Origin: Candidatus Woesearchaeota archaeon
GTDB taxonomy: Archaea > Nanobdellota > Nanobdellia > SCGC-AAA011-G17 > JACQNH01
DNA length: 11,549 nucleotides
Assembly: GCA_016203175.1 (NCBI GenBank)
Contig: JACQNH010000008.1
Span: 1-11,549, forward strand
Direction of reading: 5' to 3'
In this document: in pieces, positions 6,251 to 11,549 of the stretch
Layout: each line of letters starts with the position of its first letter
Numbering within the stretch: position 1 is the stretch's first letter
Program-made: the position numbers and the translations under genes
The notes under the pieces: generated by a model
What the model saw: only the letters and a program-made list of their open reading frames with translations
Told to the model about the DNA's origin: nothing
Databases searched by the model: none

Positions 6251-6568
6251 TTATAATCCCCTCCTAAAAATCCAAAAGAAACCTATTATAAAGATTATAA
6301 TTAATACAATATGTAAAATAAATAAAATTCTATGAATTAAAGTATAATATTTAAGTTTTTCATCAAAAGTAAATTTTCCTAAAAAAAGTTTTAAAGAAAA
6401 GAATATATATCTAAAAGGTTGTTCTTCAAAATATTTAAATTTCTTATTTGAAATGATATAAGAATGTGCAAGAAAAACAATCATAGAATCAATCTTTGTC
6501 AAAATCACAAAAGAAATTACAAAAATTATTAAGGGTACAAAATTTTGACTATAATTTAAGAAGACCAT
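6251..6568 (-). CDS. Small membrane protein, about 105 aa
   Basis: The family is not recognised. The protein has two clear hydrophobic segments, one near the N-terminus (FVPLIIFVISFVILTKI) and one at the C-terminus (ILFILHIVLIIIFIIGFFWIF). Between them lies a polar region with KKFKYFEEQPFRYIFFSLKLFLGKFTFDEKLKYYTLIHR. The frame can be extended upstream to a GTG at 6583 (110 aa). I prefer the ATG at 6568 because it avoids overlap with the preceding gene and has AGGTGGG (6585-6579) upstream. The gene ends one base before the next start, whose Shine-Dalgarno is built into its last codons. That spacing suggests the two membrane proteins are made together and may interact. Confidence 0.68.
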   Translation of the reverse strand: MVFLNYSQNFVPLIIFVISFVILTKIDSMIVFLAHSYIISNKKFKYFEEQPFRYIFFSLKLFLGKFTFDEKLKYYTLIHRILFILHIVLIIIFIIGFFWIFRRGL

Positions 6569-6572
6569 TTTG

Positions 6573-6851
6573 TTAAATCCCACCTAAAATCTCTTGTAAA
6601 GCCACATCTATTGCAAAAAACATATTTTTATCCTTTTTTGAACCGCTTAATTTTTCTTCCCCGCAATCACAAATTACAGAAATACTAAATTCTTTGTCTT
6701 CGACCTTTAAAGTAACCAAAAGCTCATTATATTGCTTTTTCTCGTTTATTTTTTTAGCATAATTTCCAATCATTTTTTTAGCAACAATTAACTTAGCTGG
6801 TTCTACAGATTCAAAACCTTCTAATTTTATATTCCCGCCTAATTCTATCAT
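6573..6851 (-). CDS. Small soluble protein, 92 aa, possibly with an HPF/S30AE-like fold
   Basis: There is no firm family assignment. The apparent order is strand (IELGGNIKLEGFE), helix (AKLIVAKKMIGNYAKKI), strands (YNELLVTLKVE, FSISVICDCGEEKLSG) and a final helix (MFFAIDVALQEI). This beta-alpha-beta-beta-alpha pattern recalls the hibernation-promoting-factor/S30AE N-terminal domain or a related nucleic-acid-binding fold; that is a guess from the pattern only. CDCGEE has two cysteines but no partner pair, so zinc binding is not supported. It starts 22 bases after the elp3 stop. A TTATTTAAA box overlapping the elp3 stop (6881-6873) is placed for a leaderless start of its own. Confidence 0.78.
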   Translation of the reverse strand: MIELGGNIKLEGFESVEPAKLIVAKKMIGNYAKKINEKKQYNELLVTLKVEDKEFSISVICDCGEEKLSGSKKDKNMFFAIDVALQEILGGI

Positions 6852-6872
6852 ACAATTAATAATTAATAGAAC

Positions 6873-6881
6873 TTTAAATAA
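6873..6881 (-). promoter_or_regulatory. TATA-like box of the 92-aa gene
   Basis: TTATTTAAA on the minus strand overlaps the elp3 stop codon and is centred about 26 bases before the ATG at 6851. No Shine-Dalgarno precedes that ATG, which fits an internal leaderless promoter in addition to read-through from elp3. Confidence 0.4.
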
Positions 6882-8535
6882 CTTTCGCCATATAAGACCC
6901 TTCTTTTCTATAACCTAATTTCTTAGCATAATACTCCCTAACACCAATACCAGAAATAACCAATAATTTATTTTTTCCATTTTTTAAAGCAATTTCTTCA
7001 GCAATTTTCATTAACTTTATTCCTATGCCTCTATGTTGTAAACTTTCATCACTTCTTTCATTTAAACCTAAAGCATTGGAATAAACATGCAATTCCCTAA
7101 TTAAAGCAGTCTTTTCATTAATCTCTTTTCTTAAAATTTCAAAAGGAAATCTTAATCTACAAAAACCAACTAAACTATCCTCAATTTCACAAAAAATAAA
7201 AAACTCTTTCCCTTTTGAAGCTTCATAATAAAGTTCTTTAAATTCTAATTTATCAAAATCCAAACTTTTCCCCATTGGTTCTCTACATCTTATACATCTA
7301 CACCTCAAACCTTTCTCTTGCATTTTTTTCTTAATAATCTCCCTTAAATTTGCTTTAGTAATTCCTTTAACATCAATCGTACTTGGTATATCCCTATTAA
7401 TCCTTTGAACTCTGCAATATTCAGGAATAAAAGATTTAAATTCAGAAATTATCTCACTTGCTTCATCATCATTTATCGGTTTAAACTTTCCTAATTTATA
7501 CAATCCCTCTAAACCAGTTCCAGGAAAAACCCTGCAAGGATAAATCTTTAACATATCTGGCCTATAATCTGAATCTTCAAAAATTCTTTTCATTCCTTCT
7601 AAATCCTTTTCTTTATCCAAAATCAAACCAGGCATCAAATGAATACTTACTTTAAAACCTAAATCCTTTAAATTTCTAATTGATTTTCTAGTATCTTCAT
7701 CTGTATGCCCCCTATTAAAAAATCTTAAAACTTCATCATAAACACTTTGAACTCCAACTTCAACCCTAGTTACACCTAATCTTAACATTTCATTTCCATG
7801 TTTTTTTAATCCATAATCAGGTTTAGTTTCAACACACAAAGCAACACATCTTATATTAGAATCTTCATTTTTTCTTTGCTCTTCAAAAAGACTGCTTTTA
7901 CTTTTAAATTTCAATAATTTCTCATTTATCTTTTTAGTCCTCTCCTCATTAAAAAAACTTAAAGACGTCTCAAAAAATTCATTAAATCTCTCCTTGCTAA
8001 ATTTTCCATTAATAAAAAACATTTCAGAAAAATCATTCATCGCCTTTAAAGCATAAGTCACAAATTCCTCTTGATATTCTTTATCCATCGAACAAAAAGT
8101 TCCACCCATAATGATTAATTCAACCTTCTGAAAATTATGATTTATAGCTGCATAATGCTCTAGTCTATTAAAAACTTGTAAATAAGGATCATAATTATTC
8201 CTTAACGCTCTTATAGAAGCAGGTTCATTTCCAGTATAAGATTGTGGCACATTCCCAAAGTAACTATTAACTCCACCAGGACAAAATAAGCAGGTTCCAT
8301 GTGGGCATTTATACGGTTTAGTCATTATTGCAATAGGAGCAACACCAGAAATTGTTCTTACAGGCTTAATCTTCAGATTTGTTTTTAATTTCAACAAAAC
8401 ATGAGCTAGCTTAGGTGCTTTAGAAGGCTTTAATTCCCTGCTTAACATATCCTTTAATTTAATAATCTCTTTAATGCTAGTAAACTCACTATTATTAATC
8501 TTATCCACTAATTGCTGCGTAAAATCCATTTTCAT
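6874..8535 (-). CDS. elp3: Elp3-family tRNA U34 carboxymethyltransferase (radical SAM + GNAT)
   Basis: Elp3 installs the carboxymethyl group at C5 of wobble uridine-34 in tRNA, using S-adenosylmethionine radical chemistry and acetyl-CoA. At 553 aa it has the full archaeal length. The family start PVRTISGVAPIAIMTKP is followed by the radical SAM cysteines, CPHGTCLFCPGG (Cys77, 82, 85). The barrel includes LIIMGGTF, CVETKPDYG, RLGVTRVEVGVQS and SIHLMPGL. Near residues 408-416, CRCIRCRE belongs to the zinc-binding region. The C-terminal GNAT domain has HRGIGIKLM (from about residue 501), the acetyl-CoA loop, and YYAKKLGY. Archaeal Elp3 works alone, without Elp1/2. It heads a minus-strand run with three small genes. 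The 95-base gap to the divergent gene at 8631 must hold both promoters. Confidence 0.96.
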   Translation of the reverse strand: MKMDFTQQLVDKINNSEFTSIKEIIKLKDMLSRELKPSKAPKLAHVLLKLKTNLKIKPVRTISGVAPIAIMTKPYKCPHGTCLFCPGGVNSYFGNVPQSYTGNEPASIRALRNNYDPYLQVFNRLEHYAAINHNFQKVELIIMGGTFCSMDKEYQEEFVTYALKAMNDFSEMFFINGKFSKERFNEFFETSLSFFNEERTKKINEKLLKFKSKSSLFEEQRKNEDSNIRCVALCVETKPDYGLKKHGNEMLRLGVTRVEVGVQSVYDEVLRFFNRGHTDEDTRKSIRNLKDLGFKVSIHLMPGLILDKEKDLEGMKRIFEDSDYRPDMLKIYPCRVFPGTGLEGLYKLGKFKPINDDEASEIISEFKSFIPEYCRVQRINRDIPSTIDVKGITKANLREIIKKKMQEKGLRCRCIRCREPMGKSLDFDKLEFKELYYEASKGKEFFIFCEIEDSLVGFCRLRFPFEILRKEINEKTALIRELHVYSNALGLNERSDESLQHRGIGIKLMKIAEEIALKNGKNKLLVISGIGVREYYAKKLGYRKEGSYMAKVI

Positions 8536-8600
8536 TTAAAGTTTTATAAAATAAATAAGATTTAAAGTGTTTCTATTTCTAAAGTTTCAAAACCAAAATC

Positions 8601-8610
8601 ATTAAAATAC
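8601..8610 (+). promoter_or_regulatory. Candidate TATA box of the mgtE-like pair
   Basis: ATTAAAATAC is centred about 26 bases before the ATG at 8631, and no Shine-Dalgarno sits before that ATG, consistent with leaderless transcription. The surrounding gap is AT-rich overall, so the exact box is uncertain. Confidence 0.35.
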
Positions 8611-8630
8611 TAAATCTTATAAGAAAAGTC

Positions 8631-9173
8631 ATGAAAATATTTGATAAAGACTTTGAAGAAATCTTATCAGCCCAATTAATCTCAGTTACAGGCGGTTTAA
8701 TTGCAGGAACTGTTTTAGCATTATATACAAAAAAACTCCTTTTGATTCCAGGGATGTTGATAATACTACCAGGATTTTTAGAAATGAGGGGCAGCATAAG
8801 TGGTTCTTTTGCATCTAGATTAAGTTCAGGCCTATTTTTAAAAGTAATAAATCCAAATAAAATAGAAACAAAAATAATCAAAGGAAATCTGATAGCTTCT
8901 TCCTTTCTAGCAGTTTTAATCTCTTTTATTTTAGGTTTAATTGCATTCTTATTTAACTATTTCCTCACTAATACAATAACATATAAAATAATCCTCTTGC
9001 CATTAATCGCAGGAATCCTGGCAAATGCAATTGAAATCCCTTTAACATTATTCACAACATTTTACTTATTCAAAAAAGGCCATGATCCTAACAATATTAT
9101 AGGTCCATTTTTAACCTCAACAGGAGACATCACAAGCATTTTAGCATTACTAATAACATTGGTGATAATATGA
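8631..9173 (+). CDS. MgtE/SLC41-type divalent cation transporter, first half
   Basis: This 180-aa integral membrane protein corresponds to the MgtE transmembrane domain alone. It lacks the cytoplasmic N and CBS domains of bacterial MgtE. About five hydrophobic segments are visible (roughly residues 12-32, 36-52, 85-110, 118-147, 157-180). The signature HDPNNIIGPFLTSTGDITS (about 151-169) matches the MgtE pore motif DP...GPxxTTxxDxxG, where the second acidic residue (Asp166) lines the Mg site in the Thermus protein. PGFLEMRGSISGSFASRL (47-64) matches the other pore helix. It overlaps the next gene, a second MgtE-like half, by 4 bases (ATGA), so the two products are probably made in equal amounts and form a heterodimer. 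Mg2+ is the likely substrate, inferred from the family. Confidence 0.88.
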   Translation: MKIFDKDFEEILSAQLISVTGGLIAGTVLALYTKKLLLIPGMLIILPGFLEMRGSISGSFASRLSSGLFLKVINPNKIETKIIKGNLIASSFLAVLISFILGLIAFLFNYFLTNTITYKIILLPLIAGILANAIEIPLTLFTTFYLFKKGHDPNNIIGPFLTSTGDITSILALLITLVII

Positions 9174-9853
9174 AATACCTACTGCAAAAATTAAGAAGAT
9201 TAGAAAGAAAAAAATTTCACCCATTATTGCATAAAATCCACAAAAAACATAAAATCTCAAAAAGAACATTATTCTACATCAAAGAATATGGCCCTCATTC
9301 GCATGTTTCAAAAACAATAATCAAAGAAAGTATTAAAATTTTACTTCTTGCATCTTTATTAAGTTCATTTGGTGGCTTTGCAATAGAAAATATAAAACAT
9401 ATCCTTATCTCAATCCTACCATTAGTTATCTTGCTTCCAGCCTTAAATGACATGGCAGGGGATTATGGAGTTATCCTTTCTTCAAAATTTTCCACTATGA
9501 TCCATGAAGGAAAAATAAAAAAAGTTAAAATAAACAAAAGAGTATCAAAAATTTTCATTCAAATATTAATAATCTCTGTTTTAATGTCGTTACTTACCGC
9601 AGTTATAGCTTTAATAATTTCAAAATTTCAAAACTATCCTTTAAGTTTAAGTATAATCTATAAAGTATTCTTAATTTCAATTTTAGATATTCTATTATTA
9701 GTTATTCTACTGTTCACAATATCCATAATTTCAGGTATTTATTTCTATAATAAAGGCGAAGATCCAAATAATTTTCTAATTCCAATAACAACATCATTGG
9801 CAGATTTTGGAAATATGATTATCCTTACAATACTAATCTTATATCTGTTTTAA
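9170..9853 (+). CDS. MgtE/SLC41-type divalent cation transporter, second half
   Basis: This 227-aa partner of the preceding gene has a basic N-terminal extension of about 50 residues (LRRLERKK, HKIHKKHKISKR) followed by about five membrane segments. The signature GEDPNNFLIPITTSLADFGNM (196-216; Asp198, Asp212) is the counterpart of the pore motif in the first half. LPALNDMAGDYGVILSSKF (89-107) matches the helix that carries NxxNQ/GN in MgtE. The two halves are clearly related but diverged, as expected for an ancient tandem duplication. The cytoplasmic basic tail replaces the regulatory CBS region and may sit on membrane lipid or RNA. Transport direction and ion are inferred, not shown. Confidence 0.87.
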   Translation: MKYLLQKLRRLERKKFHPLLHKIHKKHKISKRTLFYIKEYGPHSHVSKTIIKESIKILLLASLLSSFGGFAIENIKHILISILPLVILLPALNDMAGDYGVILSSKFSTMIHEGKIKKVKINKRVSKIFIQILIISVLMSLLTAVIALIISKFQNYPLSLSIIYKVFLISILDILLLVILLFTISIISGIYFYNKGEDPNNFLIPITTSLADFGNMIILTILILYLF

Positions 9854-9857
9854 ACAA

Positions 9858-9870
9858 TATATTTTTATAT
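9858..9870 (+). promoter_or_regulatory. Candidate TATA box before the saccharopine-dehydrogenase-like gene
   Basis: TATATTTTTATAT lies in the 37-base gap after the transporter pair, centred about 27 bases before the ATG at 9891. AAGG (9877-9880) could act as a weak Shine-Dalgarno, but it is ten bases from the ATG. The gene could equally be cotranscribed with the pair. Confidence 0.4.
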
Positions 9871-9890
9871 TCAAAAAAGGATAAAAAAAG

Positions 9891-11036
9891 ATGAAAAGAA
9901 TAATAATTTTAGGTGGTTATGGAAATATAGGTAAAGTTGTAGCTAAAGATCTATTTTCATCTTGTAAACATTGTGAAATAGTAATTGCAGGTTCAGACAA
10001 AAAAAAGGCAGAAGAATATGCATCTTCATTTAATAACAAAAGAGTAAAAGGTTTAGGTGTAAATGTTAAAGATATAAATAAAACAGCTGAAATTTTGAAA
10101 GGTTCTGATGTTGTCATTAATTGTGTAATTTACTATCTAAACCTGCACATCATGAAAGCCTGTTTAAAAGCTAAAGCAAATTATTTAGATTTAGGCGGTT
10201 TATTTCATATGACAAAAAAACAATTAAAATTACATAAAGAATTCAAAAGAAATAATCTAATTGCAGTTTTAGGCTGTGGCTCAACACCAGGAATTACAAA
10301 TATTATGGCAGCTTATGGTTCTAAATTTTTTGATAAATTAGAAGAAATCCACATAAGCTTTGGAGACAAAGATTTTACAAAATATAATCAGCCATTTGTT
10401 CTGCCTTACACTATGTATACTTTATTTGATGAATTTATGTTAAAACCAGCTGTCTTAACAAAAAGAAAATTAAAATTTTTAAAACCAGTGACAGGAGAAA
10501 AAGAAATTGAATTTCCAAAACCAGTAGGAAAATTAAAAGGTTTCTTAACATTACATTCAGAATTAGCCACATTTCCATCCTCTTTCAATCTAAAGGAATG
10601 CACCTTCAGAGTTACTTTTAATGAAGATTTCAAAAACAAAATTCAGTTTTTAATAAAAGCTGGCTTTGCCTCAGAAAAAGATATAAAAATTAATAACATA
10701 AAAATTAAACCAAAGGATTTTACAGCAAGAATAATGAATCAATGGCTTCCTAAAACTAAAAAAATAAATGATTTGGAATATTTAAAACTTGAATTAAAAG
10801 GAATAAAAAACAGAAAGTCTAAAAATCTTATTCTTTATTGCCTAACAAAAAGTAAAAATAATATTCCTGCAGGCGTTTATAATACTGCAACCCCACCATC
10901 TATAATAGCTCAAATGATATATAGTAATAAAATCAATATAAAAGGAGTCTTACCCTCAGAAAAATGCATTAATCCAGAAAACTTCTTTAAAGAGCTAAAT
11001 AAGAGGGATATAATAGTTTTTAAAGGCAAAAAGTAA
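9891..11036 (+). CDS. Saccharopine dehydrogenase-like NAD(P)-binding oxidoreductase
   Basis: This 381-aa protein of the saccharopine dehydrogenase/Lys9-like superfamily begins with a Rossmann dinucleotide-binding loop, IIILGGYGNIGK (residues 4-15). It continues with IVIAGSDKKKAEE, SDVVINCV and ACLKAKANYLDLGG, all typical of the N-terminal NAD(P) domain. GCGSTPGITNIMA (about 129-141) is the conserved turn leading to the C-terminal catalytic domain. Length is normal for single-domain archaeal members. The precise substrate cannot be read from the sequence: relatives include lysine-pathway enzymes, carboxynorspermidine dehydrogenase and membrane-lipid-linked proteins. Neighbours do not suggest a pathway. 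The frame is intact, and codon use matches nearby genes. Confidence 0.9.
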   Translation: MKRIIILGGYGNIGKVVAKDLFSSCKHCEIVIAGSDKKKAEEYASSFNNKRVKGLGVNVKDINKTAEILKGSDVVINCVIYYLNLHIMKACLKAKANYLDLGGLFHMTKKQLKLHKEFKRNNLIAVLGCGSTPGITNIMAAYGSKFFDKLEEIHISFGDKDFTKYNQPFVLPYTMYTLFDEFMLKPAVLTKRKLKFLKPVTGEKEIEFPKPVGKLKGFLTLHSELATFPSSFNLKECTFRVTFNEDFKNKIQFLIKAGFASEKDIKINNIKIKPKDFTARIMNQWLPKTKKINDLEYLKLELKGIKNRKSKNLILYCLTKSKNNIPAGVYNTATPPSIIAQMIYSNKINIKGVLPSEKCINPENFFKELNKRDIIVFKGKK

Positions 11037-11038
11037 AG

Positions 11039-11048
11039 TTTATAAATA
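11039..11048 (+). promoter_or_regulatory. 5S rRNA promoter (TATA box)
   Basis: TTTATAAATA is a strong archaeal TATA element starting two bases past the preceding stop codon. It is centred about 25 bases before the predicted 5' end of the 5S rRNA near 11068-11070, so the RNA is probably transcribed from its own promoter. Confidence 0.65.
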
Positions 11049-11067
11049 AAACCCTTGTATAATTCTT

Positions 11068-11184
11068 GAGGACGATCATAGGGGCTTGGCTCTACCTGTT
11101 CCCATTTCGAACACAGAAGTAAAACAGGCCTCCGTTCCAAGTGGTACTGCTGTTTTCAGTGGGAAGCTTGGAAAGTTGTCCCTT
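11068..11184 (+). rRNA. rrf: 5S ribosomal RNA
   Basis: The conserved core CTGTTCCCATTTCGAACACA (11096-11115) followed by GAAGTAAAACAGG is the loop B/helix III region of 5S rRNA, and AGTGGTACTGCTGTTTTCAGTGGGAAGC matches the loop E/helix IV region. The terminal helix I is GGACGAT (11070-11076) with GTTGTCC (11175-11181), including wobble pairs. Length is about 115 bases; ends are approximate by a few bases. No 16S, 23S or tRNA gene lies beside it, so it is a stand-alone 5S gene, as found in several archaea. Confidence 0.93.
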
Positions 11185-11216
11185 AATCTTATAAAAAAAA
11201 TATTCTCATAATTTGC

Positions 11217-11276
11217 AATAAGGCCTATATTTCAAAATAGTAAATATAAAATAAATTATTACTAGCCTTATTTTAG
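11217..11276 (+). repeat. Nested inverted repeat downstream of the 5S gene
   Basis: AATAAGGC (11217-11224) is the exact complement of GCCTTATT (11265-11272). Inside it, TAGTAA (11238-11243) pairs with TTACTA (11259-11264), which abuts the outer right arm. TTTT follows the structure. It could be a terminator or processing element for the 5S transcript, or a chance product of AT-rich sequence. Between the 5S gene and the small protein (11185-11344) I see nothing else except the small protein's TATA box. Confidence 0.35.
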
Positions 11277-11315
11277 GATGTTATTTTTAACTAAAAAGTA
11301 GTAAAAATAGAAAAG

Positions 11316-11323
11316 TTTAAATA
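11316..11323 (+). promoter_or_regulatory. TATA box of the 47-aa gene (leaderless)
   Basis: TTTAAATA is centred 26 bases before the ATG at 11345, exactly the leaderless spacing seen elsewhere in the window. No Shine-Dalgarno precedes the ATG. This placement is a main reason to believe the short reading frame. Confidence 0.55.
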
Positions 11324-11344
11324 CAAGCAAGATTCTTAACAAAA

Positions 11345-11488
11345 ATGAGATCTAGAAGAAAAGTCAAAAAACGAATTTTGATGCATAAAAAACAGAATTT
11401 AACTGATACAGAAATAGCTATGCAACTTAAGGTTGAACAAAAAGAAGAAAACAATCTTAGAAAAAGAAGTTTAGAGAACTTTGAATAA
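11345..11488 (+). CDS. Small basic protein, 47 aa, possible helix-turn-helix
   Basis: The short frame begins MRSRRKVKKRILMHKK and ends with TAA at 11486-11488. The family is not recognised. The N-terminus is strongly basic; the middle, LTDTEIAMQLKV (about 19-30), has the look of a helix-turn-helix, with an acidic-then-basic helical tail (EQKEENNLRKRSLENFE). Nucleic-acid binding is a reasonable guess. Support comes from a well-placed TATA box for a leaderless start and a perfect hairpin right after the stop. A longer reading frame exists on the opposite strand here (11517-11317) but lacks any such signals. Short length keeps the confidence moderate. Confidence 0.6.
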   Translation: MRSRRKVKKRILMHKKQNLTDTEIAMQLKVEQKEENNLRKRSLENFE

Positions 11489-11492
11489 ATAG

Positions 11493-11521
11493 GTTTTTGA
11501 GTATTCTTTCTGCTCAAAAAC
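11493..11521 (+). terminator. Perfect 9-bp hairpin after the 47-aa gene
   Basis: GTTTTTGAG (11493-11501) is exactly complementary to CTCAAAAAC (11513-11521), separated by an 11-base pyrimidine-rich loop (TATTCTTTCTG). It starts four bases after the stop codon. There is no long T-tract after it, so it may act as a transcript-end stabiliser or a bidirectional terminator rather than a U-tract terminator. Confidence 0.45.
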
Positions 11522-11549
11522 AGTAAAATCTCTAATTACTCTTTATCAC

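Noticed and set aside
5001..6267. Plus-strand frames at 5001-5234 and 6025-6267
   Set aside because: They are antisense shadows of rpoF and of the 172-aa membrane protein, without start signals.
8579..8881. Minus-strand 100-aa frame
   Set aside because: It is antisense to the first MgtE-like half, whose pore motif and overlap with its partner are clear.
9917..11140. Minus-strand frames at 9917-10117, 10406-10639 and 10910-11140
   Set aside because: The first two are shadows of the saccharopine-dehydrogenase-like gene. The last runs through the 5S rRNA and the end of that gene.
11317..11517. Minus-strand 66-aa frame
   Set aside because: It covers the TATA box and the 47-aa gene in reverse and would end across the promoter; no promoter or Shine-Dalgarno of its own is visible.
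1..11549. CRISPR arrays, tRNA genes, insertion sequences, toxin-antitoxin or defence systems
   Set aside because: I saw no spaced direct repeats, no tRNA-like cloverleaf with a CCA-ready acceptor, no transposase and no defence-family motifs. The only mobile element recognised is the intein.

Overview
The window looks like chromosomal DNA from an AT-rich, compact archaeon. The evidence is: archaeal ribosomal protein L21e, the Rpb4-type RNA polymerase subunit RpoF, a DUF655 protein, archaeal Elp3, RtcB, a lone 5S rRNA gene, and many genes whose ATG lies about 25 bases after a TATA-like box (leaderless transcription). The small hypothetical proteins and very low GC suggest a DPANN-type lineage (Woesearchaeota/Pacearchaeota-like), but that placement is an inference.

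Layout. Bases 1-172 hold hairpins and T-tracts of a convergent gene end. The minus-strand rtcB gene (tRNA-splicing RNA ligase) fills 173-3085. It is interrupted twice: by a 30-base intron at 2750-2779 with a bulge-helix-bulge-like fold, and by a 470-residue LAGLIDADG intein at 917-2326. Two unrecognised, probably leaderless genes run the other way (3209-4424). Next comes a minus-strand information-processing operon, rpl21e-rpoF-DUF655 (5652 to 4440). A second minus-strand set is elp3, a small soluble protein and two membrane proteins (8535 to 5731). The plus strand then carries a split MgtE-type transporter pair (8631-9853), a saccharopine-dehydrogenase-like oxidoreductase (9891-11036), a stand-alone 5S rRNA (about 11068-11184) and a 47-residue basic protein (11345-11488) followed by a perfect hairpin.

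The standout is rtcB. Read straight, the gene is broken by an in-frame stop just before the catalytic DxxC motif. Removing exactly 30 bases restores GFD-INCG, the active-site sequence of the family. The excised segment folds so that the cuts fall between the second and third bases of two 3-base bulges flanking a 4-bp helix, the geometry used by the archaeal tRNA-splicing endonuclease. RtcB is the enzyme that joins exons after that endonuclease cuts. The mRNA for the ligase would therefore need the ligase to become translatable, giving a self-dependent loop. An intein sits directly after a second metal-ligand histidine, so active enzyme needs both RNA splicing and protein splicing.
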